A stretch of 64,000 nucleotides of DNA from an uncultured Vampirovibrio sp. (GTDB taxonomy: Bacteria; Cyanobacteriota; Vampirovibrionia; Gastranaerophilales; Gastranaerophilaceae): the NCBI GenBank assembly GCA_910579975.1, contig CAJTWU010000006.1, positions 1-64,000 of the forward strand, read 5' to 3'. Positions 7,091 to 16,169 of the stretch are shown here, in pieces (positions within the stretch are counted from its first letter, which is position 1; the number at the start of each line of letters is the position of its first letter). The notes below the pieces were generated by a model. That model was given only the letters and a program-made list of their open reading frames with translations, was not told the DNA's origin and made no database searches. Both the position numbers and the translations under genes were made by a program.

Positions 7091-8857
7091 CTATTTATTG
7101 CGTTGGAAAAACTTTGCTAAGTCTTTATGTTCAAAGAATTTGGCAATTGGTCTTCCATGAGGGCATGTTTCAGGATTTTCGCATTTTCTCCAGTTGCGGA
7201 TTATTTCTTCCATTTGATATTGATTTAAATATGTATTTGCTTTAACTGCGGCTTTGCAAGAAGTTGTGATAAGTATTTTTTCTTCAATATTATCAATGTC
7301 TCCTGAAATGTTCTCCAAAATATCTGCTAAAATTTCTTTTGGTGAAATTTTAGAAATCATTTGAGGAACTTTTCTGAAAATAATTTCTTTATCTGATAAA
7401 AAGTCTATATCATAGCCAAATTCCAATAATTTATTTTTGTTAGTTTCTAACAATTCTTTATCAGAAGGTGATACCTCCAAAACATCTGAAATAAATAGAA
7501 GTTGACAGTCAATATTTTTAGTCTTTTTTAATGTTTCATAAATAAATCGTTCTTCTGCTATATGCTGATCAACGATTTCTAATCCATCTTCTTTTTCAAT
7601 AAGAATATATGTTTTTTTGTATTGACCAATAATAATATCTTCCTGTTTAAATTCAGGTTCTTGAACTACTTTGGTTTGAACAGGAGCAGGCTGTACTATT
7701 TTAAGCTTTGGTCTATCTTCATTTTTAGGACGAATATCTTCCTCTATTTTTTTTGAGAAAATATCTGAAATAGAGGTTTCTTCTGATACATAAGCAATTT
7801 GTTCAACTTCTTCTTTCCTATCGTCAAGAAAAACAATTTTTTCTTCTTCCTCTTCACGTACTTTCTCAATGGTAGCTCTAAGAGCATCTGTAATACTGGA
7901 TTGAATAAAGTTGAATATTTGATTAGGGTTTTTGTATCTAACTTCTTTTTTTGTCGGATGAACGTTTACATCCACATCAGCCGGCATTATTTCAAGATTA
8001 AGTACTATAAACGGGTATCTTGAACTTCCTGTAAGGTTTCTGTATACCATATCTATTGCTTTTTGAAATACAGGACATTTTACAGAACGTGAATTAACAA
8101 ACATATAGTAATCTTTTTTGCTTGCTCTTGTATAATCAGGGGTACTTACATATCCTGATATTTTTAATCCTGAAAGCTTGTCTGTTTTTAAAACTGGTTT
8201 AAGATTTGAAACTACTTCATTTGAAAACAATTCTTTAATGGTTTGCATTTGTTCATTTTGAGCGGTTGTTTTTAATGAAGTTTTCCCATTAAATTTAACT
8301 TCAAATGAGATTTCTGGATGAACAAGAGAAATTGTCTGAATATATTCATTAATGTATGCAAACTCGGTTTTAGCACTTTTTAAAAATTTCAGTCTGGCAG
8401 GAAGATTATAGAACAAATCCTTAATTTCCATTATTGTACCAACTGCGCATCCCGTTGGAGTTTGCTTAACTTCAGAATTTTGACATTCAACTTTGGTACC
8501 GTTATCAAACGCGGCGGTTCTTGTGATACAGGTTAGTTTTGATATTGAAATAATACTAGCCAGAGCTTCTCCTCTAAACCCCATTGTTTTAATATCAAAT
8601 AAATCTTCGCTTGTTTGAATTTTGCTGGTTGCGTGTTTTGAGAATGCCAATAAAATATCATCAGGGTGAATACCGCAGCCGTTATCAGCAATTCGCAAAT
8701 CACGGCATTCATTAGCAACATCGACGCTTATCTTAGTTGCTCCGGCATCAATAGAGTTTTCAACAAGTTCTTTTACAACAGAATAAGGTCTTTCAATTAC
8801 TTCTCCCGCTGCAATCTGGTTTATAACATTTTTTGATAGTTGAACTATTCTCCCCAT
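7091..8857 (-). CDS. mutL: DNA mismatch repair protein MutL, endonuclease type
   Basis: This 588-residue protein has the GHKL ATPase domain (ENSIDAGATKISV, RIADNGCGI, TMGFRGEALASI) and a C-terminal dimerisation domain. The endonuclease motif DQHIAEERFIYE (DQHxxxExxxxE) near residue 430 and CPHGRP near 565 are both present, so this MutL should nick DNA itself, as expected for a bacterium without MutH. A charged linker (about residues 330-400) joins the domains. No mutS is adjacent. The ATG lacks a Shine-Dalgarno; a TATAAT on the minus strand ends seven bases upstream, implying a leaderless mRNA. Confidence 0.96.
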   Translation of the reverse strand: MGRIVQLSKNVINQIAAGEVIERPYSVVKELVENSIDAGATKISVDVANECRDLRIADNGCGIHPDDILLAFSKHATSKIQTSEDLFDIKTMGFRGEALASIISISKLTCITRTAAFDNGTKVECQNSEVKQTPTGCAVGTIMEIKDLFYNLPARLKFLKSAKTEFAYINEYIQTISLVHPEISFEVKFNGKTSLKTTAQNEQMQTIKELFSNEVVSNLKPVLKTDKLSGLKISGYVSTPDYTRASKKDYYMFVNSRSVKCPVFQKAIDMVYRNLTGSSRYPFIVLNLEIMPADVDVNVHPTKKEVRYKNPNQIFNFIQSSITDALRATIEKVREEEEEKIVFLDDRKEEVEQIAYVSEETSISDIFSKKIEEDIRPKNEDRPKLKIVQPAPVQTKVVQEPEFKQEDIIIGQYKKTYILIEKEDGLEIVDQHIAEERFIYETLKKTKNIDCQLLFISDVLEVSPSDKELLETNKNKLLEFGYDIDFLSDKEIIFRKVPQMISKISPKEILADILENISGDIDNIEEKILITTSCKAAVKANTYLNQYQMEEIIRNWRKCENPETCPHGRPIAKFFEHKDLAKFFQRNK

Positions 8858-8864
8858 AAAAATA

Positions 8865-8870
8865 ATTATA
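8865..8870 (-). promoter_or_regulatory. -10 box of mutL (leaderless)
   Basis: On the minus strand TATAAT is followed by seven bases and the mutL ATG (8857). No ribosome binding site fits in this gap. Confidence 0.5.
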
Positions 8871-8924
8871 CAACAATTTTTTTTTAAAGTATAATGATGT
8901 TAAGTTAAATAAAGGGAAGTATAA

Positions 8925-10052
8925 ATGGCAAAGGGTAAAAAGATTAAAGTGGCGTTTCCTCATATGGGAACAATTTCAATAGCTTGGGCATCAGCATTAA
9001 GAAAAATAGGTGTTGAACCTTATGTTCCGCCTTATACAAGTAAGAAAACACTTTCACTTGGTACAAAAAATTCACCTGAAGCAATTTGTCTTCCTTATAA
9101 ACTTATTCTGGGTAATTTTATTGAAGCAATTGAAGGCGGTGCTGATTACGTTGCTATGATTACTTCTCCGGGAATTTGCCGATTGGGAGAATATGGTAAT
9201 AATATTCATAATACACTTAAAGATTTGGGATATAAGGCAAATTACGTTGAACTTTCTTTATACGATGGAATCAAAGGTTTATACAAATTCTTAGTTGAAA
9301 TTTCAGGTAAAAATGACCCTATTTTAATTATGCGGACTATAAATATTCTTATGCGTAAAATCTTTGCGTTGGACGATTTGGATACAGCTCTATCATACTA
9401 TCGTGCACGTGAAGTTAAGTTTGGCGAAGCAGAAAAGAACTATAAAAAAGCTCTTAAAATGATAGATAAAGCCGGTTCTACAGCTGATTTGAAAAAAGCA
9501 TATGAACTTGCACTAAAAGAAATTGAAAAAACAGAAATTGATGAAAACAGAGAAGTGCTTCATGTTGATTTAACCGGTGAAATATTCCTTGTAAATGATG
9601 AATTTTCCAACCAGAATATTGAACGCGAACTTGGCCGCATGGGAGTACAAACCAGAAGAAGTCTTACTGTTGGAAGCTTTTTGAAAGATGCTATTATTCC
9701 AAAAGCATTCCAAAACAAAGAAACTCACTTACAAAGAGCAGAAAGAATGGCTAAACCTTATTTAATGAGGGATATTGGCGGTGATGCTTTGGAATGCGTT
9801 TCTGATGTTGTTTTTGCAGATAAAAAAGGTAAAGACGGTATTATTCACATATCACCGTTTACTTGTATGCCTGAAATCATGTCACAGAATATTTTCCCTA
9901 CAATGAGAGGAGAACACGATATTCCTATCCTTACTCTTATTATGGACGAGCAAACAGGTAAAGCCGGTTACATTACAAGATTAGAAGCTTTTGTTGATTT
10001 AATGCGGCGTAAAAAACGTGCAAAAGCGGGTAAGAACAAAACAAGAATTTAG
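8925..10052 (+). CDS. HgdB-like / activase-associated 2-hydroxyacyl-CoA dehydratase family protein
   Basis: The 375-residue protein resembles the D-component-like part of the 2-hydroxyglutaryl-CoA dehydratase activase family (YjiL/DUF2229-type). It begins KIKVAFPHMGTISIAW and has a conserved SPEAICLPYKLILGN segment whose cysteine could bind an iron-sulfur cluster, then ITSPGICRLGEYG. Later blocks include DIGGDALECVSD and ISPFTCMPEIMSQNIFP. The ASKHA activase half found in large fused relatives is absent, so it is the stand-alone small form. Substrate unknown. An AAGGGAAG ribosome site precedes the ATG. It overlaps the convergent kinase-like gene by four bases. Confidence 0.8.
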   Translation: MAKGKKIKVAFPHMGTISIAWASALRKIGVEPYVPPYTSKKTLSLGTKNSPEAICLPYKLILGNFIEAIEGGADYVAMITSPGICRLGEYGNNIHNTLKDLGYKANYVELSLYDGIKGLYKFLVEISGKNDPILIMRTINILMRKIFALDDLDTALSYYRAREVKFGEAEKNYKKALKMIDKAGSTADLKKAYELALKEIEKTEIDENREVLHVDLTGEIFLVNDEFSNQNIERELGRMGVQTRRSLTVGSFLKDAIIPKAFQNKETHLQRAERMAKPYLMRDIGGDALECVSDVVFADKKGKDGIIHISPFTCMPEIMSQNIFPTMRGEHDIPILTLIMDEQTGKAGYITRLEAFVDLMRRKKRAKAGKNKTRI

Positions 10053-11056
10053 TCGATATCCCAGTATATGTTTGATTTAACGGGTTTATCACCCATAAGA
10101 GTTTCTTCAACAAAATCTTTATAACAATCTACAAGCCAACTGAATTCTTCAGGAGTAGTGGTAAATTTTTGTTCTAATAATTCATCAAATAATTTAGAAC
10201 GAACTTCTTCTAAAGAGTCTCTATCCGGGAAGTGGTTAAATGGATCTGCAATAAAACCTCTGTGGTAGAAATTTCTATCTAATACATCCAGATTTAATTC
10301 TTCTTTGCCAGCAGTTTTTAATCTTTCAGCATAAGCCATGCAAAGTTTGCCTAAAACCTTACGGGCATGTACAGTATTATCTACATCAAGTGCATGGTAA
10401 ATATAAGAAATCGGGTTATATTCTATATCATTAAATTGTCTGCTGTAATCAATTGGTGTTATTTCTTGTGTTATTGGATCAACAAGCAAATTTTCACCTT
10501 TTCTGTCAAAAATAATTCCCTTGGAGCGGCTTTCTTCAATCATTTCAATTGTTTTTTCAAATGATTCAACGGGGAAATTGTTTGCAACCAATTCTTGAAG
10601 AGCATGTTTAACTTTTATACCTGATTCAGTGTCTGATTTAGTAATAATTTTCAAAGGAATTCCCGGTACGTATTTTAAAAGAGTTAATCCTTCACCAAGC
10701 TTTGCAATAACAAAATTGGCTTTATCGTATTCATCTAAATCAAAATTTAATTTTAATTTGTTTTTGTTAGGAATGCTTGATTTTTCTTGTCTTAAACAGT
10801 ATTGCATAGGATAATCAGGAATTTTATAGACAACTGCTTCAGTACCTTTGCCAATTGGTTGATTTCTTTCAAGGGCATCAAGACAAACTTGAATTATTTC
10901 TTTGTTCTTTAAGTCCATAAGGTCTTTGGGGCGTACAAATTTTTTGCAACCAAAGCTAACGGTATCATGCGGAAGTGGCGCTAAATTAGGATACTTACGA
11001 CTTTGCATTTGTGTTGGTGCAATAAAATTCGATTGTTGATTGAAATTTATTATCAT
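10049..11056 (-). CDS. Protein with a kinase-like fold
   Basis: The 335-residue product has a divergent protein-kinase pattern: a glycine loop and lysine (GKGTEAVVYK, residues 69-78), a catalytic-loop-like segment IIFDRKGENLLVD with D184 and N189, and PIDYSRQ with D203 at the metal-binding DFG position. The order and spacing fit small effector-type or atypical kinases. The HRD histidine is missing and the last lobe is not recognisable, so it may be a pseudokinase. The first 40 residues are low-complexity and end in VSFG. No membrane segment. Substrate and role unknown; the neighbour HgdB-like gene gives no clue. Confidence 0.55.
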   Translation of the reverse strand: MIINFNQQSNFIAPTQMQSRKYPNLAPLPHDTVSFGCKKFVRPKDLMDLKNKEIIQVCLDALERNQPIGKGTEAVVYKIPDYPMQYCLRQEKSSIPNKNKLKLNFDLDEYDKANFVIAKLGEGLTLLKYVPGIPLKIITKSDTESGIKVKHALQELVANNFPVESFEKTIEMIEESRSKGIIFDRKGENLLVDPITQEITPIDYSRQFNDIEYNPISYIYHALDVDNTVHARKVLGKLCMAYAERLKTAGKEELNLDVLDRNFYHRGFIADPFNHFPDRDSLEEVRSKLFDELLEQKFTTTPEEFSWLVDCYKDFVEETLMGDKPVKSNIYWDID

Positions 11057-11118
11057 AGTATTTTTTTAAAGCTTGTAAATAAAGAAATTTGCCTTATTGT
11101 AAAGAAAATTTTACAAAA

Positions 11119-11985
11119 TTACTGCATTTTTTGTTTTAAATCCAGTTTAATTTCTGATAATGGTCCGCTGTTAGGGTTTTTCAAAGTGTTAAAATAATTT
11201 TTTGCGAAAATTACAGGATATTTGGGTATCCATCCAAATTTAAAGTAAATTGTAACAGCGTCTGCACCTTGAGACAGCATTAATGTATCTATTGTTTTTT
11301 CATGTGCCGGTGAAATTGAAGAAAATAGTTTTATAAAATAGTCTGTACAAGTTACAACAGAGTATCCTGTTGCAGTCGCTGGATGTTCTAATATTTCAAA
11401 TATTGCAATATTTTTATCTGTTTTAATTGTTTCTATATCTTTTGGTAATGTTAATGTTTTACCATCAACTTCTTCCAGTTCATACCACTTGCCTTCATAT
11501 TTTATACGCATAACACTTTTTTCAGGCATGTAAATATCATCAAATTTGTTTTCAAGAATTACATTTCCTTCAAAATCGGTTATGCCATATTTATAACCTT
11601 TACAAGTTAAAAACATTCCTCCAAATAAAAGATTTATTGAAGTATATTCTACGGGTAATAATTCTTTGCCTTCGGCATTAAACATCCCGTATTTTGAACC
11701 GTTACCAAGTTTTAAGAACTTTCCTAAAACTCTTTCTGCATGAGTGTATTTTATTGGGACAATAATATTATTGTTGTTGTCGATGACACCAAATTTACCG
11801 CGTTTTTGGACAATATAAGTATTTTCACCAAGTATAATTAACTTTTTATATTGGGGTTCGACTAAAACTTCGCCGTCATTATCTTTTATACCCCAGAGAT
11901 TTTTATCATTACAAAATGATTTTGAAGCAAAGGCACAATTCTGTAATATTAATATTAAAGCTAAAGTGAAAAAAATCTTCTTCAT
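11119..11985 (-). CDS. Exported WG-repeat protein
   Basis: A 288-residue protein with a signal peptide (MKKIFFTLALILILQNCAFA) followed by several WG repeats: LWGIKDNDGEVLVEPQY, KFGVIDNNNNIIVPIKY, KYGMFNAEGKELLPVEY and KYGITDFEGNVILENKF. WG repeats form beta structures of unclear, probably binding, function in many bacteria. The last 110 residues lack repeats. I place the start at the ATG at 11985, not the GTG six bases earlier, because a TATCAT -10 sits exactly six bases before this ATG. It is divergent from the AsmA-like gene with only 42 bases between starts. Confidence 0.8.
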   Translation of the reverse strand: MKKIFFTLALILILQNCAFASKSFCNDKNLWGIKDNDGEVLVEPQYKKLIILGENTYIVQKRGKFGVIDNNNNIIVPIKYTHAERVLGKFLKLGNGSKYGMFNAEGKELLPVEYTSINLLFGGMFLTCKGYKYGITDFEGNVILENKFDDIYMPEKSVMRIKYEGKWYELEEVDGKTLTLPKDIETIKTDKNIAIFEILEHPATATGYSVVTCTDYFIKLFSSISPAHEKTIDTLMLSQGADAVTIYFKFGWIPKYPVIFAKNYFNTLKNPNSGPLSEIKLDLKQKMQ

Positions 11986-11991
11986 AAACAC

Positions 11992-12021
11992 ATGATAACA
12001 TAAACTTTCTTATGGTATCAT
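11992..12021. promoter_or_regulatory. Overlapping divergent leaderless promoters
   Basis: The two -10 boxes are identical: TATCAT on the minus strand (11992-11997) for the WG gene and TATCAT on the plus strand (12016-12021) for the AsmA-like gene, each six bases from its ATG. The expected -35 of one falls on the -10 of the other, so both promoters can hardly be occupied together. Confidence 0.5.
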
Positions 12022-12027
12022 GTAGAC

Positions 12028-14727
12028 ATGAAAAAGATTGTACTAGGATGCTTCACAGCAATAATATTATTTTATATAATTTATCTTTTTGTAGTTCCTT
12101 GTGTGATTACAAAAACAAATTTGGTTAATTTTATCTGCAAAAAAATGCCGTTTGAACTTGTTGTTGACTCTCCGTTTTTAAAAACAAGATTGAATTCCGA
12201 GGTTATTCTTGGAGCAGAACAAATTGAAATAAAAAAAGAGAATACAGTTTTATTCAGAGCGGACAATTTAAAAACGTCATTCTTACTAGCACCATTAATT
12301 ACCAAAAAGTTTGTAGTTAATAATTTTGCTATGGATTATTTATTTGCAGATGCAAATGGATTAATGTCACTTTTCCCTTCTGAGGGGGGGGGACAACCTG
12401 CTGCTTTTGTTTTAGATTTATATGATTCTATTCTTAATGTTAAAAAAGCAGAAGTTTTCTATTCTATAAATAATGATACAAATATAAAAGTTCTTGCTCA
12501 AAATTTATTTGCTGATAATACACAAAAAGAAGAGCGTTATATTCGTTTTAATATTTTGTCCGAGCTCAAAAAATCCAATAATACCTTGCGTTTTGAAATA
12601 GCTGATAATGACAAAGTTGTAATCAAAAAGAAACATCTTTATATAAACGACTGTTTATTCGATATTAATAAGTCAACAGTTCATATTAATGCAGAAGGCT
12701 CTCGCCCAAAAGGACTGGAGCTTAACCTTTCTTCTAAAAACTTTGCAATAGAAGATGTTACTGATATTGTTGAAACAGATTTAATTATTGCAAATGGAAG
12801 TGAAATCCTTTCATTCTTCAAAGATTTGAAAGGTAGTTTTGATTTTGATATTAATATGAACAAATCAGGCATGGAAGGTGGCGTTAAACTCAATAAAGCT
12901 TCTATGAAAATAGTTCCATTAGCTGATTTGCCGCTAGTTGTTAATAATGGTTTTGTTAAAATTTTACCTAAGTCGATTGCATTGAATGGTTTTGAAGGAT
13001 ACTATGGCGAAAATTCTGCAAATAAAGTATCGCTTGAAGGTGAAGTTCATGATTATATGAAATCATGTGATACAGAAGTAGTGGTAAAAACGGCTGCTAA
13101 TAATGAATTTGCGAAAAACTATCTTTCAAAAGTAGCAGGCATTCCTCTTGAAATTGTTGGTAAAGCCGGGACTCAAATTGTTATTAAATCAATATATGAC
13201 AAAATAGATGTTATTATCGGCGCAAAACTTGCAACAGGTGATGATATTCTTGTTGACGGTGCTTCACTAACTCCAACAACATATGATAGAGCAGTAAAAG
13301 CAGATTTACATATTAGAAACAATATTCTTGATATTGAAAATATTAATTATTATATTGCACATGAAATTGTAAGAGGCTCCAAAGTAAAACCTGTATTGTC
13401 ATTGAGGGGTAAAATGGATATATCTCAACCAATTCCTTTTGTTAAAGAATTGGGATTTGATATTCCAAATCCTCTTCCAAGTGAGTTTCTTAATGTTTTA
13501 ATAGGTCAAAAACTCTTTAAGGGCGGTAAGTTTTCAGGTGAACTATTTATGGTTAACTATGGACACCCCGTGCTTGATGGAAAAATTTCAGCAGAAGATA
13601 TCAGAATACCTTCTCAAAGAGTATATTTGAAAAAAGGTGAATTATTTACTGATAAAAATGCTATCCATTTAACAGCAGATGCACGTTATAAACGCTCAAA
13701 AGTAGCTTTTGCCGGTGATATTAAGAATTCCCTTGAATTCCCGCTTGTAATAAAAAATGTTGATTTTTCTCTTGACAAACTTGATGTCGAAAAATTAATG
13801 AATTCTTTTAATCAACAGCCGCAAACAGAGGTAGTTGAACGGGATGATGATGACGAAGCAGTAACATTTGATTTTAATAACCTTATTATAGAAAAATGTA
13901 TGTTCAGGCTTAATGAAGGTGTATATAAGGATATTAACTTTGGTAATCTCAATGCTAATTTGACTCTTGATAAAGATAACATTTTAAAACTTGAGTCAAA
14001 CAGATTTGATATTGCAGAAGGTATTTCTACAGTAAAAGTCAATTGCGACCTTAATAAGCATTTGTATTACCTTAGATTAGGCGTAAAAGATGTAAATTCT
14101 GATTTAATGTCTACAACTATTTTAAATCTACCGAGAGAAATCTCTGGTAAAGCACGTGGCTTAATTGAATTAAATACTGATGATAGTTTTAAATTGAATG
14201 GTCAAATTAAGTTTGAAGTTAACGATGGTCAAATTCCTAAAATAGGATTGGTTGAATACCTGATGAAGTTTGTATCTGTATTTAGAAATCCGGTTGTTAT
14301 GATTAGTCCTTCAACATTTTCAGATATGGTTAATATTCCTGATGGAACTTTCGATAGAATATACGGGGAATTATATCTCAAAGATAATGTAGTTAATCGT
14401 ATGAAAATTGAGTCAACATCTCCGTTGCTTGCGAGTCTTATCGTTGGAAGATATAATCTTGAAAATAGCGATGCTTCACTTAGAATTTATACTAAATTTT
14501 CAAATAAACAAAAAGGCGTTGGAAGTATTTTGAGAAATATTTCTCTAAATAGTCTTGCTAACAAAATTTCTTTAAGTAGTAAAACTGATACAAATTATTA
14601 TGCAGCAGAACTTAAAATGTTACCGGACATTGATGCAGATGATAAAGATTGTCAGGTATTTCTCACTACTGTAGAAGGAGATGTTGAGCATAACAATTTC
14701 TTGTCTTCATTGAAGAAAATTAAATAA
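12028..14727 (+). CDS. AsmA-like envelope protein
   Basis: An 899-residue protein with one N-terminal membrane anchor (VLGCFTAIILFYIIYLFVV) and a long periplasmic region rich in alternating beta strands. Near the C-terminus, SGKARGLIELNTDDSFKLNG, IPKIGLVEYLMKFVSVF and FDRIYGELYLKDNVVNRMKIE match the AsmA/YhdP-like C-terminal region, a relative of TamB and bridge-like lipid carriers. The probable job is lipid or outer-membrane protein transport across the periplasm (family inference). A run of nine G (12384-12392) lies in codons 119-122; a slip would truncate the protein at once. Its start is leaderless and divergent from the WG-repeat gene. Confidence 0.8.
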   Translation: MKKIVLGCFTAIILFYIIYLFVVPCVITKTNLVNFICKKMPFELVVDSPFLKTRLNSEVILGAEQIEIKKENTVLFRADNLKTSFLLAPLITKKFVVNNFAMDYLFADANGLMSLFPSEGGGQPAAFVLDLYDSILNVKKAEVFYSINNDTNIKVLAQNLFADNTQKEERYIRFNILSELKKSNNTLRFEIADNDKVVIKKKHLYINDCLFDINKSTVHINAEGSRPKGLELNLSSKNFAIEDVTDIVETDLIIANGSEILSFFKDLKGSFDFDINMNKSGMEGGVKLNKASMKIVPLADLPLVVNNGFVKILPKSIALNGFEGYYGENSANKVSLEGEVHDYMKSCDTEVVVKTAANNEFAKNYLSKVAGIPLEIVGKAGTQIVIKSIYDKIDVIIGAKLATGDDILVDGASLTPTTYDRAVKADLHIRNNILDIENINYYIAHEIVRGSKVKPVLSLRGKMDISQPIPFVKELGFDIPNPLPSEFLNVLIGQKLFKGGKFSGELFMVNYGHPVLDGKISAEDIRIPSQRVYLKKGELFTDKNAIHLTADARYKRSKVAFAGDIKNSLEFPLVIKNVDFSLDKLDVEKLMNSFNQQPQTEVVERDDDDEAVTFDFNNLIIEKCMFRLNEGVYKDINFGNLNANLTLDKDNILKLESNRFDIAEGISTVKVNCDLNKHLYYLRLGVKDVNSDLMSTTILNLPREISGKARGLIELNTDDSFKLNGQIKFEVNDGQIPKIGLVEYLMKFVSVFRNPVVMISPSTFSDMVNIPDGTFDRIYGELYLKDNVVNRMKIESTSPLLASLIVGRYNLENSDASLRIYTKFSNKQKGVGSILRNISLNSLANKISLSSKTDTNYYAAELKMLPDIDADDKDCQVFLTTVEGDVEHNNFLSSLKKIK
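12384..12392 (+). repeat. Nine-G homopolymer inside the AsmA-like gene
   Basis: Nine consecutive G in an AT-rich coding sequence, spanning codons for E-G-G-G. Such tracts are slippage-prone. Gain or loss of one base would shift the frame about 120 residues into an 899-residue protein. Confidence 0.9.
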
Positions 14728-14816
14728 AATTACCTCCTCCATAAATTGTAAAGAAATGTTAATAAAATCCTCAAAATGTATGATTTTATTTAAAACTTAT
14801 ACTGCTAATATATATC

Positions 14817-14893
14817 TATACTCCTTAAAAAACGACGATACACATATCCCTAATCAACAGCTATGCACGAGATTCGTTCATAGCTTTTTTTTA
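14817..14893 (+). ncRNA. Candidate small RNA with intrinsic terminator
   Basis: The 246-base gap after the AsmA-like gene contains a TATACT hexamer (14817-14822) and, about 40 bases on, a strong terminator: AGCTATG (14859-14865) pairs with CATAGCT (14879-14885), the stem continues ACGA/TCGT after one mismatch, and eight T follow. No ORF lies between, so a transcript of roughly 65 bases is possible. The hairpin could instead terminate the AsmA-like gene, but it sits 130 bases past its stop. The -35 is weak. Confidence 0.35.
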
Positions 14894-14973
14894 TGTAAAA
14901 TTTTTGTAACAATAAGTATATAAAAGTCAATTTTTAAGTATGTGGTGGTTTATACTGATTAGGTAGAAGTGTT

Positions 14974-15597
14974 ATGAATATACAGCCGATAACATCATAT
15001 AATGATTTAACTATGGGTAGAGCGCCGAAAAAGCCAAATCCTAATAGTTTTATAGACCGCATTAAACAAAAAATAGTTGATGCGGCACCTTCTACTACAT
15101 TTAAAGATGGAGAAAATGCGCTCAAAAATTGGATAAGATTTGACGAAAGAATGTCTAAGCCGGCTGAAAATCGTGGTGTTATGGGTGCTACTGCAATTAT
15201 TTTACAGCCTTCGATTGATGCTTCAAATAAGCGAGTAGATGATGAAACTCGTCATATTTCTATTTGTAGAACTATAGCTAAAATTATTGCCGGCACCGGG
15301 GTTGGTATGCTTGTTAGGGGTTCTGCTTACAAGGCTGTTGAAAAAATGACTAATCCTGAATGTAATGAAAAATATTCAAAAATGCTTTTACCTAAAAAAT
15401 ATTTAGAAGAGTTATCAAAAAATCCAAAACTTATGAAAAACTATCGAAGTGCGCTTTCTACAGGTATTGCAATTGCTGCAATGTGTGTAACCAACTTTGT
15501 TGCTGATGCTCCGCTTACGGTATTTTTGACAAATCACCTTACAAAAGCGACTATGCTTAAGAACACAAAGGAGGCAGCTGATGAAAAACGTGCTTGA
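14974..15597 (+). CDS. Unknown protein with hydrophobic helices, first of a pair
   Basis: A 207-residue product beginning MNIQPITSYNDLTMGRAPKK. It has two hydrophobic stretches, one around ICRTIAKIIAGTGVGMLVRG (about residues 90-110) and one around TGIAIAAMCVTNFVADAPLTVF (about 165-185, split here only for description), separated by charged segments. No signal peptide or catalytic motif is visible. It overlaps the next gene by 17 bases, so both are translated together and may form one membrane complex. I recognise this as a lineage-type hypothetical but cannot name a function. Confidence 0.65.
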   Translation: MNIQPITSYNDLTMGRAPKKPNPNSFIDRIKQKIVDAAPSTTFKDGENALKNWIRFDERMSKPAENRGVMGATAIILQPSIDASNKRVDDETRHISICRTIAKIIAGTGVGMLVRGSAYKAVEKMTNPECNEKYSKMLLPKKYLEELSKNPKLMKNYRSALSTGIAIAAMCVTNFVADAPLTVFLTNHLTKATMLKNTKEAADEKRA

Positions 15598-16144
15598 TAA
15601 TGTTCTTAACTGGGTTGCTCAAAATTTTAGAAAAGATGCTTCTAAAATGCTTATTTGGACCGGAGTTGCCGGTTGGACACTCTCTTCTCTTGCTCAAGTC
15701 GGTGCTGTTTTGTTTAATAATAAGATTTCTAATGAGAAGAAAAGTTTTCTTGTTCCTCAAGAAATGGCCGATGCTGCTGTAAATATTGGTTCATTCTTTT
15801 TGATTACTCAGGCTGCTAAAAAAATGACTGCGAAACTTTTTGCAACAGGTAAATTCGCGCCTCAAAAAGTTCGTACATATTTAGAAAAAAATAAAGACTT
15901 ATACGCTAAAAAAATAGGTAAATTAGATTTTGACCTTGATGAAGTTTTAAAAACACATAAAGATTTTCCAAAAAATGAGTATTATGCATGCAAAAATTTT
16001 GGAACTACGTTGGCTACTGTAGGAGCCGGTATTGTTTCATCTAACATTGTAACTCCGATTATTAGAAACAGCATGGCTTCAAAAATGCAGAAAAATTATA
16101 TTTCAAAACAGCAAACTGATAGACCATCCGGTATGCGCGTATAG
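15581..16144 (+). CDS. Unknown protein with hydrophobic helices, second of a pair
   Basis: A 187-residue product, MKNVLDNVLNWVAQNF, with hydrophobic stretches near residues 23-45 (MLIWTGVAGWTLSSLAQVGA), 65-80 (AVNIGSFFLITQAAK) and 140-160 (GTTLATVGAGIVSSNIVTP). The tail is basic and polar. Starting 17 bases before the end of its neighbour, with GGAGGC upstream, it is coupled to it. The two proteins share the general plan of charged segments between moderately hydrophobic helices and could be distant paralogues. Function unknown. Confidence 0.65.
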   Translation: MKNVLDNVLNWVAQNFRKDASKMLIWTGVAGWTLSSLAQVGAVLFNNKISNEKKSFLVPQEMADAAVNIGSFFLITQAAKKMTAKLFATGKFAPQKVRTYLEKNKDLYAKKIGKLDFDLDEVLKTHKDFPKNEYYACKNFGTTLATVGAGIVSSNIVTPIIRNSMASKMQKNYISKQQTDRPSGMRV

Positions 16145-16169
16145 TATAATAAGTTAAGGAGGGTGAGAG

